64,000 nucleotides of DNA, taken from positions 47,642-111,641 of the forward strand of contig JAFXVR010000051.1 in the NCBI GenBank assembly GCA_017534885.1. The letters run 5' to 3'. Positions 25,672-34,842 of this stretch are shown piece by piece. The notes under the pieces are model-generated. The model ran no database searches, had not been told where the DNA came from, and saw only the letters and a list, made by a program, of their open reading frames with translations. Both the position numbers and the translations under genes were made by a program. This DNA comes from Clostridia bacterium. GTDB lineage: Bacteria; Bacillota; Clostridia; Christensenellales; Aristaeellaceae. Within the stretch, counting starts at the first letter, position 1, and each line of letters opens with the position of its first letter.

Positions 25672-26817
25672 ATGAACATACCGATGGTATTTGAACTCAG
25701 CACCAAAGCGCTGAAGATGGTTCAGCTGGGCAAGGCCTTCCTGTCCTCCGGTGGCGTAAGGATGGCAGACGGCAGCCTGCTGGAGCTGGCCCGTCCCCTG
25801 ATGGGCGGCGTGTCAGGCGCCGCGCCGGGCATCGGCTCGGTCAACGTCCAGATCATTTCCTCCCTGAGCGCCAATGTTCAGAACATATTCATCCAGAAGA
25901 GCGTCAACAAAGCCAACGCCGGCATCAATAAAGCCAACCTCAAGCTGGATCAGGCCCTGTCGCAGCTGAATCAGATTTCCACGGCGGTCGGCAAGCTGGA
26001 TGGCATTTATGTGTTAAGCTGGGTCAACGCGGCCTTCTCGCTAGCCAACTGCTGCGTGTCCGTGGCCGGTTTCCACATGGCGCTGAAACGCCTGTCCGCC
26101 CTTCAGGAGGATGTGCAGAAGCTCATCGACATGTACAAGCACGACCGGCAGGCGGACATGGTGGAGCGGTACAGCAATCTGATGATGTACCTGCGCAACC
26201 ACCTGGACTTCCTGACCGAACAGAGCAAAGCGCCGGACCGGCAGGCCTTCATCAACCGCGAGCCCTTCATCGAGACCCATCTGACAGACGCGAGCAATTA
26301 CCTGCGCAAGATCACCGACGCCATGCGGACGCCGGAGGGTTCCACCGAGTTCAGCTTCCAGTCGGTGTACACCATGGCGGTGCTCTTCGCGCAGGTGCTC
26401 AACGAATACTGCTGCCGCTTCTACTATACCCACGGCAAGCATCAGGTCAATTACGCGCTCTGGCTTGAATCGCTGGACGCGCTGGAAAGCTCTGACCTGC
26501 GGAAGGCCGAGACGGATTACATGGCCACAGCCGTCAAGTACGCCGCCGCGTCGCCTCTGCGCAGGAAAGACGCCCTGGAGCTGCTGCACGAGGCGGTCCG
26601 CGAGCAGAAAACCCGGCTGGCCGTCTGCCATGAGGTCATCAGCATGCTGTCTGAGCAGGAGTACGGCCGGATCGACGATCTTCTCTGCGCCGGCCTCCTC
26701 CAGAGCATCCAGACGGCCTGCCCCGATCTGGACCGGCTGCTGACAGACCGCATCCGCGCGGCAGAGGTTCCGGAGGAAGAAACCGAGCTGCGCATTCCGC
26801 TTCAGTTATGCGTCTGA
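25672..26817 (+). CDS. Unrecognised helical protein B with a hydrophobic hairpin
   Basis: A 381-residue protein. Residues 40-75 are Gly/Ser-rich and hydrophobic (PLMGGVSGAAPGIGSVNVQI). Residues 75-110 are heptad-like (NKANAGINKANLKLDQALS), 111-137 form a strongly hydrophobic segment (GIYVLSWVNAAFSLANCCVS), and the remainder is long amphipathic helices (HMALKRLSALQEDVQKLIDM). There is no signal peptide. A hydrophobic stretch between long helices is the gross architecture of helical pore-forming proteins, but no sequence motif supports that and it may simply be a membrane-associated scaffold. Starts 20 bp after gene A. The last ~40 residues are repeated in a decayed copy at 26946-27068. Confidence 0.65.
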   Translation: MNIPMVFELSTKALKMVQLGKAFLSSGGVRMADGSLLELARPLMGGVSGAAPGIGSVNVQIISSLSANVQNIFIQKSVNKANAGINKANLKLDQALSQLNQISTAVGKLDGIYVLSWVNAAFSLANCCVSVAGFHMALKRLSALQEDVQKLIDMYKHDRQADMVERYSNLMMYLRNHLDFLTEQSKAPDRQAFINREPFIETHLTDASNYLRKITDAMRTPEGSTEFSFQSVYTMAVLFAQVLNEYCCRFYYTHGKHQVNYALWLESLDALESSDLRKAETDYMATAVKYAAASPLRRKDALELLHEAVREQKTRLAVCHEVISMLSEQEYGRIDDLLCAGLLQSIQTACPDLDRLLTDRIRAAEVPEEETELRIPLQLCV

Positions 26818-26827
26818 AAAGCGCTGT

Positions 26828-26899
26828 CCGGCGTGCGCAATGTGGTCTACGACCTCACGCCGAGCACCAGCTATGCCCGGATGGAGTGGAGGTAAGGAG
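26828..26899 (+). pseudogene. Duplicated 3' end of the GuaA-like gene
   Basis: About 72 bp nearly identical to 25034-25105, the end of the GuaA-like gene, including its stop: it encodes GVRNVVYDLTPSTSYARMEW plus Arg and TAA. Only a few substitutions separate them, mostly at third positions. It begins 10 bp after the stop of gene B and has no start of its own. Confidence 0.85.
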
Positions 26900-26909
26900 G
26901 GCGGATCCT

Positions 26910-27068
26910 ATGCGTGCGAGTATTGAGGGAATCGAGTGAACGCATATTGGCATCGAGGCCGCCTGTCCCAATCTGGATCAGCTACTGGCCGACAGCGCTG
27001 GAACCCTGAACCTCCCGGAGGCTGCAGGAGAACAGATTTGTATACCGGTCACGATCACAACAGGATAA
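26910..27068 (+). pseudogene. Decayed remnant of a second A/B gene pair
   Basis: An AGGAGGG site and ATG (26910) sit where a copy of gene A would start after the duplicated GuaA tail. After nine codons there is an in-frame TGA, and the same frame then reads GIEAACPNLDQLLADS and on to TAA at 27068. This matches the end of gene B (SIQTACPDLDRLLTDR). So the start of an A-like copy has been joined to the end of a B-like copy by a deletion of over 1.5 kb. Detectable only by translation. Confidence 0.75.
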
Positions 27069-27083
27069 CTGGAGGAGAGTCAC

Positions 27084-27306
27084 ATGGTAGCCATACAAGG
27101 ATATTTCGATGGCGTAACGATCAGGCCTCTTGAAGAACTGATAGCAAAACCGAATCAGCGTGTCATCATTACAGTCATGGATGAGTTTGTAGAACCCGAT
27201 AAACTCAAACAGCCCAAAGGCTTACGCGGCATCCTTTCCTCCTACGCCGATTCTTCGCTTGTGGAAAAGGAGGGCGGTGCGTGGGAGCGCGCTGCCGTGA
27301 AAAAAC

Positions 27307-27320
<14 letters not shown>
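27084..27320 (+). CDS. Antitoxin of a PIN toxin-antitoxin pair
   Basis: A 78-residue protein beginning MVAIQGYFDGVTIRPLEEL, a layout commonly found in antitoxins encoded directly upstream of PIN-domain toxins: a small N-terminal beta-rich DNA-binding part and a C-terminal toxin-binding tail. The start has a GGAGGAG site. The end overlaps the toxin gene by 14 bp. Base composition is clearly more AT-rich than the flanking cassette and the GH51 gene, suggesting the pair was acquired separately. Confidence 0.75.
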
Positions 27321-29221
<1,901 letters not shown>

Positions 29222-29249
29222 AGGAGAAGAATCTATCCTGTACCCATTC

Positions 29250-29513
29250 ATGACGCTTGAAGATGAGACGGAAATTGTCCACTCCGAGCCCAAAGACATC
29301 GATGGCCGCGAGCAGGTGAAGGTCGTGATTGAAAAGCCCATATACGGCGGCTTTCACTCCGCTGAATGCTGGCTGCCCGACTACCGCTGGGACAAGGTGA
29401 AGGGTTTCCGGCCGGAGGAAATCAGGGCATACCAGGAGCTGCTGGAGAGCGTTGCGCATATCATCATTGCGCTGGCCAGGGACGGAGGCTTTGATCGTGC
29501 CGCAGGTTTTTAA
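29250..29513 (+). CDS. Small hypothetical protein paired with DUF4160
   Basis: An 87-residue protein with strands (VKVVIEKPIYGGFHSAECW) and a C-terminal helix (RAYQELLESVAHIIIALAR). I do not recognise the family. The AAGGAG site 11 bases before a CTG at 29238 suggests translation may start there (adding L-Y-P-F) rather than at the ATG at 29250, which is too far from the site. It overlaps the start of the DUF4160 gene by 17 bp; genes next to DUF4160 usually form two-gene modules with it. Confidence 0.55.
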   Translation: MTLEDETEIVHSEPKDIDGREQVKVVIEKPIYGGFHSAECWLPDYRWDKVKGFRPEEIRAYQELLESVAHIIIALARDGGFDRAAGF

Positions 29514-29774
29514 GATTGGCGGATATCTGGTCTATTTCTGGACGAACGAGAACAATCCGCTGGAACCCGTTCACGTTCATGTGGCGGAAGGCAAGCCTGT
29601 TCCCAATGGCAAAAAAACTGGCTGACCCGATCCGGTGGCTGCATCCTGCAGCACAACGCCTCCGGCATACCCGTGAAGCAGCTTCGGTACATCATGGAAA
29701 TCATCAGCGCAAGGCACGAAATGATCACAGCCAAATGGCTGGAAACCTTTGGTGAAGCGCGCTTCTATTACTGA
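29497..29774 (+). pseudogene. DUF4160 gene interrupted by a frameshift at a run of seven A
   Basis: Starts at GTG 29497 behind GGAGG and encodes PQVFKIGGYLVYFWTNENN, then PLEPVHVHVAEGKP, the N-terminal half of DUF4160. The frame then hits TGA at 29623 just after AAAAAAA (29611-29617). In the -1 frame the family continues without a break (WLTRSGGCILQHNASG to WLETFGEARFYY, stop 29772-29774). One extra A, or a -1 slip on the A run, restores a complete protein of about 91 residues. It could be a true mutation, a programmed or transcriptional slippage site, or a sequencing error. Confidence 0.8.
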
Positions 29775-29851
29775 ACCGCCTGATCTGCGAAGCTCCTGCA
29801 TTCCAGCGAATTAACGCTGTAGAATTGTCAGGGTGAGCGCAGGAACTGTTG

Positions 29852-29986
29852 CAGGGCTTGATTCGGATGTCAAAAGGCCGCTTTCATGAACTGAGCCATG
29901 ACTGGTTGTGGAAGACAGCGGAAATCACCACAACCAGTCGTGGCTCCAAGGTTGAAAGCGCCCTTTTGTCACCCTTACCAGGGCTT
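29852..29986. mobile_element. 119-bp palindromic MITE-like element, copy 1, with 8-bp target duplication
   Basis: Element 29860-29978, flanked on both sides by CAGGGCTT (29852-29859 and 29979-29986). Ends are imperfect inverted repeats: GATTCGGATGTCAAAAGG at the left and, read on the other strand, GTAAGGGTGACAAAAGGG at the right. The interior is a near-perfect hairpin (GAGCCATGACTGGTTGTGG against CCACAACCAGTCGTGGCTC). It encodes nothing. A copy with two base differences and a different 8-bp duplication lies at 50084-50202. Confidence 0.9.
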
Positions 29987-29996
29987 CTGAATATGA

Positions 29997-30038
29997 ACCC
30001 ACCGCCTTCCAGAGGATGATGGAGGGCGGTGGGTTTTT
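29997..30038 (+). terminator. Terminator downstream of the DUF4160 module
   Basis: CCCACCGCCTTCC pairs with GGAGGGCGGTGGG and is followed by TTTTTGG. The MITE lies between the DUF4160 stop and this hairpin. Confidence 0.85.
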
Positions 30039-30097
30039 GGTGCAGTGAAGAAATATGGGGTGTCACAAGGTAAACCTTCTGACACCCCCCACGCATC

Positions 30098-30148
30098 CCA
30101 AAACGCCCCGCGCCAGCTCCTTCATCCAGAGCCGCCACGGGGCGTTTC
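30098..30148 (-). terminator. Terminator of the GH5 operon
   Basis: On the minus strand AACGCCCCG and CGGGGCGTT pair and are followed by TTGGG; the loop is long (27 bases). It lies 18 bp after the GH5 stop. Confidence 0.65.
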
Positions 30149-30165
30149 TTATTCTCTTATACCTC

Positions 30166-31113
30166 TCACAGCACCCCCACCAGTTCCTCCCTCACCCCGT
30201 CCATCCTCTCATCCGCGATGCCGAAGTCCATCTCCTTGTAGCTCCAGGCGCAGCGGCCGATATGGTGCTTTTCAAACACGGTGTGGATCGCGCGGTACCA
30301 CTTCAGGGCTTCCTCGGGGGCGGTGCGGTCGATCACGCCGTACTCGCCGCAGTAGAGGACGGTGCCCATCTCTTCGGCCCGGCGGATGGCGTCGGCGAAG
30401 AGGGCCTCGAAGTAGGCGGGCGTGGCGCCGCTCTGCTCCCAGGTCAGGTCGCGGCTCACGTCCACGTGGCGCACCCAGTAGGCGTGCTGGTGGGTGAAGA
30501 CCAGCGGGTCGTAGCAGTGGAAGTTGTAAACCACCCGGTCGTCATAAGGCGCGTCCAGGGCCAGCACCGCCTGGACGCTGTTGTTGTGGTAGCTGCCCAC
30601 CAGGATCACCGTGTCCGGGGCGATGGGACGGATGCGGCTGATGCAGGTGCGGGCGATGCGGTTCCAGATGGGGCTGAAGCGCTCCTCGGTCACCTCGTTG
30701 AGGAGCTCAAAGGCCACGTGCTCCGGGTCGCCGCCGAAGCGCCGGGCCAGCTCCTCCCAGAGGCGGTAAAAGCGCTCCTGCAGGCGCTCGTCGTCAAAGA
30801 AGCCCGTCTCGCCCACCGCCTGGTCGAACATGAAGCCCGCCGTTTTGTGCAGGTCGAGGACGATGTTCAGCCCGTGCTTCCGCGCCCAGCCGACGGCCGT
30901 CGTCACCCGGTCAAAGCCGTACTCGTTCCAGCCGTTTTCGGCCTCCAGCACGTTATAATCGATGGGCAGGCGCACATGATCCGCGCCCCAGGAGGCGATG
31001 CGCGCCAGGTCGTCCTCGCGGATGAAGTTCTCCAGCCGCTCCCGGCTGTAGTCGCACTGGCTGAGCCAGCCGCCCAGGTTGATGCCCTTCCGGAAACCGT
31101 TCCATTGCTTCAT
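30166..31113 (-). CDS. GH5 endoglucanase-like enzyme
   Basis: A 315-residue GH5 TIM-barrel protein without a signal peptide. The N-terminus KGINLGGWLSQCDY is typical of the cellulase group. The acid/base is Glu140 (FELLNEV) and the nucleophile Glu257 (YCGEYGV), with the conserved YNFHCYDP strand between. It should cut beta-1,4-linked oligosaccharides inside the cell, probably imported cello- or manno-oligosaccharides. It is the last gene of a leftward group after plsY. The ribosome site is weak (GGGGCG). Confidence 0.9.
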   Translation of the reverse strand: MKQWNGFRKGINLGGWLSQCDYSRERLENFIREDDLARIASWGADHVRLPIDYNVLEAENGWNEYGFDRVTTAVGWARKHGLNIVLDLHKTAGFMFDQAVGETGFFDDERLQERFYRLWEELARRFGGDPEHVAFELLNEVTEERFSPIWNRIARTCISRIRPIAPDTVILVGSYHNNSVQAVLALDAPYDDRVVYNFHCYDPLVFTHQHAYWVRHVDVSRDLTWEQSGATPAYFEALFADAIRRAEEMGTVLYCGEYGVIDRTAPEEALKWYRAIHTVFEKHHIGRCAWSYKEMDFGIADERMDGVREELVGVL

Positions 31114-31165
31114 ATTAATGCGCCCCGCTCTTTTTTGTATGGTTTTCCCGCTGATTCTGCTGATG

Positions 31166-31798
31166 TTACTTTTTCTCGTCGCTGAGTTTCTGGCCGATCT
31201 TGCGCTCCTCGCCCCGGAGGAGGCGGCCGATGTTGGCGTGGTGGCGGATGAGGCAGAGGGCGGCCAGGACGATGGCCCAGGCGATGACCCAGGGATTGCC
31301 CTCGGCCCAGCCGACGCAGACCATCACCGCGTAGGACACCAGCATCAGGATGCTGCCCAGGGAGATCCAGCGGGTGATGGCGATGGCGAGGATGGCGATG
31401 GCGTAGCCGATCAGGGCGGGGATGGGATAGCACACCAGCATCACCGCCGTGGAGCTGGCCACGCCTTTGCCGCCCTTGAAGCCGAAGAAGCAGGGCCAGT
31501 TGTGCCCGATGACCACGGCCAAGCCCGCGATCAGCGCGCCCCAGCGGGGGCCGCCGTCAAAGCCGCCGGTCAGCCACAGGCCGATGAGGCAGGCCGCGAG
31601 CGCCTTCAGGATATCGCCCACAAAGGTGATGACGCCCCGCTTGACGCCCATGGAGCGCAGGGCGTTGCTGGCCCCGGTGGACTTGCTGCCCACCTCGTAC
31701 AGGTTGGGGCCGCCGGTCAAACGGGACACCAGCACGCCGGTGGAAACGGAGCCCAGCAGGTAGCCGATGACCGCGGCAAGGATGTATCGGATGGCCAT
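31166..31798 (-). CDS. plsY: Acyl-phosphate:glycerol-3-phosphate acyltransferase
   Basis: A 210-residue integral membrane enzyme that makes lysophosphatidate from acyl phosphate, the first step of phospholipid synthesis in this phylum. The motifs LLGSVSTGVLVSRL, GSKSTGASNALRSMG and HNWPCFFGFKGGKGVA are the three PlsY signatures. About five membrane segments. It follows der by 35 bp, the common der-plsY order in Clostridia. Confidence 0.95.
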   Translation of the reverse strand: MAIRYILAAVIGYLLGSVSTGVLVSRLTGGPNLYEVGSKSTGASNALRSMGVKRGVITFVGDILKALAACLIGLWLTGGFDGGPRWGALIAGLAVVIGHNWPCFFGFKGGKGVASSTAVMLVCYPIPALIGYAIAILAIAITRWISLGSILMLVSYAVMVCVGWAEGNPWVIAWAIVLAALCLIRHHANIGRLLRGEERKIGQKLSDEKK

Positions 31799-31833
31799 AG
31801 TCAGCCCTCTCTTCCGTGTGGATTGCCGCCGCT

Positions 31834-33165
31834 TCAGTCTTTTTCAGTCTTGCCCCGCACGATGAGCCGCAGGGGCGTGCCCTCAAAGCCGAAGGACTTG
31901 CGGAAGTAGTTTTCCAGGTAGCGCAGGTAGGAGAAGTGCATCAGCTTATCATCATTGACGAAGAGGATGAAGGTGGGCGGGCAGGTGCTCTGCTGGGTGC
32001 CGTAGTAGATTTTCAGCCTGCGCCCGCCCGAGGACGGCGGCTGAAGATCCTGGGTGGCGTCCCCGAGGATATCGTTGAGCACGCCCGTGGGGATGCGGCG
32101 GCTGGTCTGGGCCCAGACTTTGTCGGCCTCCTCCAGCACCTGCTTCACCCGCTGGCCGGTCTTGGCCGAGATGAAGAGCACCGGCGCCCAGTCCATGAAC
32201 TTCAGCGCGCCCAGCACCTCTTTCCTGGTCTTCTCGAGAGTGCCCGTGTCCTTCTCGACGCTGTCCCACTTGTTGACGACCACCACCACCGCCTTGCCCT
32301 CATCGTGGATGATGCCGGCAATCTTGGTGTCCTGCTCGGTGACGCCGTCCGCCGCGTCGATGAGCAGCAGGGCGACGTCGCAGCGCTCGATGGCGGCGAT
32401 GGCCCGCAGCACGGAGTACTTCTCCAGGCTGGCCTCGGCCACCTGAGACTTGCGCCGGATGCCCGCCGTGTCAATGATGCTGTAGCGGCTGCCGTCCGGG
32501 GCGGTCAGCAGGGTGTCGATGGCGTCCCGGGTGGTGCCGGCGATGTCGGACACCATGGAGCGCTCCTGCCCCAGCAGGCGGTTCACCAGGGAGCTCTTGC
32601 CCACATTGGGCCGGCCCACCACCGCCAGCTGCAGGACGTGGCCTTCCTCCTCATCGCCCTCCGTCTCCGGGGGAAGCAGCTGGCAGATGGCCTCCAGCAA
32701 GTCGCCCAGGCCCATCATGTTGGCGGCGGAAATGACGATCGGGTCGCCCAGGCCCAGGGCGTAGAACTCGTAGGCCGCGTCGGCCAGGCTGATGTGGTCG
32801 ATCTTGTTGACCACCAGCAGCACCGGCTTGCGGGACTTGCGCAGGAGCTCAGCCACCTCCTGATCGTCGTCCGTCAGCCCGGTGCGGCCGTCGGTGAAAA
32901 AGCAGATGACGTCCGCCGTGTCGATGGCGATCTGTGCCTGGTGGCGCATCTGCGTCAGGAACACGTCCTCGGAGCGCAGGTCGATGCCGCCGGTGTCGAT
33001 CAGGGTGAAGCGCCGGTTCTGCCACTCCACGTCCGCGTAGATGCGGTCGCGGGTGACGCCGGGGGTGTCCTCCACAATGCTGACCCTGCGGCCCACCACT
33101 TTGTTGAAAAAGGTGCTCTTGCCTACATTGGGGCGGCCCACAATGGCCACCAGTCCCTTGCTCAT
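31834..33165 (-). CDS. der: Ribosome biogenesis GTPase Der (EngA)
   Basis: A 443-residue protein with two tandem GTPase domains (GRPNVGKST at 8-16 and GRPNVGKSSLVN in the middle), each with DTGG or DTAG and NKID or NKWD motifs, and a C-terminal KH-like domain (FEGTPLRLIVRGK). It helps assemble the 50S subunit. The ATG at 33165 overlaps the stop of the upstream radical-SAM gene as ATGA, so the two are coupled. A longer in-frame upstream start is rejected because GAAGG fits 33165. Confidence 0.96.
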   Translation of the reverse strand: MSKGLVAIVGRPNVGKSTFFNKVVGRRVSIVEDTPGVTRDRIYADVEWQNRRFTLIDTGGIDLRSEDVFLTQMRHQAQIAIDTADVICFFTDGRTGLTDDDQEVAELLRKSRKPVLLVVNKIDHISLADAAYEFYALGLGDPIVISAANMMGLGDLLEAICQLLPPETEGDEEEGHVLQLAVVGRPNVGKSSLVNRLLGQERSMVSDIAGTTRDAIDTLLTAPDGSRYSIIDTAGIRRKSQVAEASLEKYSVLRAIAAIERCDVALLLIDAADGVTEQDTKIAGIIHDEGKAVVVVVNKWDSVEKDTGTLEKTRKEVLGALKFMDWAPVLFISAKTGQRVKQVLEEADKVWAQTSRRIPTGVLNDILGDATQDLQPPSSGGRRLKIYYGTQQSTCPPTFILFVNDDKLMHFSYLRYLENYFRKSFGFEGTPLRLIVRGKTEKD

Positions 33166-34478
33166 TTTCCTTCGCCTTTCTGTCCGCTGATGGCCCGCCA
33201 CAGGGCCTCGCCGGTGTTTTCCACAATGGTCAGGGGGGCGGGCAGCGCCTGCCGCAGGGTCTCCACGGGCATGTCGTCCAGGAAGAGGTCGCCCTCATTG
33301 CGGATGGTGTTGCGGCACAGCAGAATCTCGTCGCAGTCCGCGTCCTGCAGCTGATCCCGCAGGTCGCCGCCGGTCAGCAGGCCCGTCACCGTCACCGATT
33401 CCCCGAAGAAGTGGTTGAGGATGGGCCGCACTTCGACGGTGGTGCCCTTCGGCGCCAGCTCTGCGCACCACTTGCGCATCAGCGGGGCCACCGAGGTGCC
33501 GCAGGCCATCAGCAGCCGCCGGGGCGGGGTCTCGTCCACCGGAAAGTCCTCCGCCGCGTAGCGCAGGTCGGTCTCGAACTGCCGCAGCATGCCCACCCCG
33601 TTCTCGATCTGCGGATAGTCCTCATAGCTCTCGTCCGGGGGCAGGGGCCGGCCGGACAGGCAGTAGAACTCATCCGCCGGGAACACAAAGCGGGTGTCCA
33701 GCCGCTCCAGGAATTCCTTCTGTCTTTCCTCCGCCCAGTCCACCAGGGCCGCCGCGCTCTCCCGGTCATAGGGCTGCACCGGGTCGAGGCCCTCCCGGAA
33801 CTTCGTCAGCCCCACGGGCACCAGCGCCACGGACTGGGCCGCGGGGTGCAGCTCAGCCAGCTCCCGCAGGGTGCGCTCCAGCACCGGCCCGTCGTTCCAG
33901 CCCGGGCAGAGCACCACCTGGCAGTGGAAGCGGATGCCGCCCTCCTTCAGCCGCCGCAGCCGGGGCATCAGGTCGCCCGCCCGGGGATTGCGCAGCAGCC
34001 GCGTGCGCACCTGCGGATCGGTGGCATGCACCGAGATGAACAGGGGCGAGACCTTCCGGCGCAGAATGCGGTCGAACTCCGCGTCGGTGATGTTGGTCAT
34101 GGTGATGTAATTGCCCATCATCAGCGAGAGCCGCCAGTCGTCGTCCTTCACATAGAGCGTCCGGCGCAGGCCCGGGGGCATCTGGTCGATAAAGCAGAAC
34201 ACGCAGTGGTTCTGGCAGGGCCGCGGGCTGGACACAATGGACTGGTCCAGAGTCAGGCCCAGAGGCTCCCAATCCTCCTTTTCCACCCGCACCCGCTGGC
34301 GCTCCCCGCCCTGTTTCGGGAGAATCCACATGTCGAAGCGCTCGGCCGCGGTCAGCGCCTGATAGTCCACCTGATCGATGATGGGCTCGCCCGCGATGCT
34401 CTCCACCGCGTCCCCGGCCTCCAGCCCCAGCGCCTCGGCGATAGAGCCCGGCGCCACGTGGGTGATGGTAACAGCCAT
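33162..34478 (-). CDS. DUF512 PDZ/radical-SAM protein
   Basis: A 438-residue protein found in many Clostridia next to der. Residues 1-70 are a PDZ-like domain (APGSIAEALGLEAGDAVESI). The radical-SAM cluster is CQNHCVFC (C-x3-C-x2-C), and a DUF512 domain follows. Function unknown; a role in translation or Fe-S work is often guessed from its partner. The start ATG at 34478 opens the PDZ domain; an in-frame extension to 34691 runs through repeat DNA and is rejected. Overlaps der by 4 bp. Confidence 0.9.
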   Translation of the reverse strand: MAVTITHVAPGSIAEALGLEAGDAVESIAGEPIIDQVDYQALTAAERFDMWILPKQGGERQRVRVEKEDWEPLGLTLDQSIVSSPRPCQNHCVFCFIDQMPPGLRRTLYVKDDDWRLSLMMGNYITMTNITDAEFDRILRRKVSPLFISVHATDPQVRTRLLRNPRAGDLMPRLRRLKEGGIRFHCQVVLCPGWNDGPVLERTLRELAELHPAAQSVALVPVGLTKFREGLDPVQPYDRESAAALVDWAEERQKEFLERLDTRFVFPADEFYCLSGRPLPPDESYEDYPQIENGVGMLRQFETDLRYAAEDFPVDETPPRRLLMACGTSVAPLMRKWCAELAPKGTTVEVRPILNHFFGESVTVTGLLTGGDLRDQLQDADCDEILLCRNTIRNEGDLFLDDMPVETLRQALPAPLTIVENTGEALWRAISGQKGEGK

Positions 34479-34604
34479 AAGGCGCCAGCCTCCTTCCCGC
34501 ACACTGCGCTGCAGCGCTGTCTCATTGCCTTGCCGTCTCTGCTGTGATAGGTTGATTTTGTTGAATGAATAGTTGGTTATGCTGATTTCGTTTGAAGCAG
34601 GGGA

Positions 34605-34630
34605 TTTCGCGCCTGCGGGGGTTATCACCC
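34605..34630. repeat. Repeat block B, partial copy
   Basis: GATTTCGCGCCTGCGGGGGT and TATCACCC, the same text that begins the copy at 37015. The second hairpin of the block is missing and block C follows directly. Confidence 0.65.
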
Positions 34631-34634
34631 AATG

Positions 34635-34811
34635 ATGCCCCGCAGGGCATATCACGTGCCGAAGGCACATTTCATCCTCCGCCAGGAGCATTTCATGCCG
34701 TCAGGCATTTCATTCCCCGTCTGTGCCCAGCGACAGAATGAAATGCGCTTCGCGCATGATAGAGCTTCGCCATGAAATCTCGCTTCGCTCCATGATATGG
34801 CTTCGCCATTG
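34635..34811. repeat. Hairpin array (repeat block C), copy 2
   Basis: Same order as 18696-18848: ATGCCCCGCAGGGCAT, GTGCCGAAGGCAC, ATGCCGTCAGGCAT, GCGCTTCGCGC, TGGCTTCGCCA, with ATTTCAT or ATGAAAT spacers. It has one extra hairpin unit (CTCCGCCAGGAG) relative to copy 1, and ends in CATGATATGGCTTCGCCAT like copy 1. Confidence 0.8.
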
Positions 34812-34812
34812 A

Positions 34813-34833
34813 AACTCCTAACTCCTTACTCTA
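34813..34833. repeat. Heptamer tandem repeat, AACTCCT-type
   Basis: AACTCCT, AACTCCT, TACTCTA directly after the hairpin array and nine bases before the DUF3048 stop codon. The unit is a phase variant of the ACTCCTC unit at 18899. Confidence 0.7.
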
Positions 34834-34842
34834 ACCTGTGGC

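Larger units (their letters stand above)
29775..30165. other. 391-bp gap with MITE copy 1 and two terminators
   Basis: Between the convergent DUF4160 pseudogene and GH5 gene. It holds MITE copy 1 with its target duplications (29852-29986), a rightward terminator (29997-30038) and the leftward GH5 terminator (30098-30148). No gene seen. Confidence 0.8.
34479..34842. other. 364-bp gene-free region with repeat blocks
   Basis: Between the DUF512 gene and the 3' end of the DUF3048 gene, both leftward. It has an AT-rich stretch near 34540-34600 that may hold the promoter of DUF512-der-plsY (no convincing -35/-10 pair found), a partial block B (34605-34630), hairpin array block C copy 2 (34635-34811) and a heptamer tract (34813-34833). 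Confidence 0.75.

Noticed and set aside
25672..26817. Naming gene B a pore-forming toxin
   Set aside because: Only gross architecture is similar; there is no motif, no signal peptide and no immunity gene evident.
34479..34691. In-frame N-terminal extension of the DUF512 protein
   Set aside because: It would be translated from repeat-rich DNA, has no ribosome site and adds nothing known to the PDZ-first architecture.
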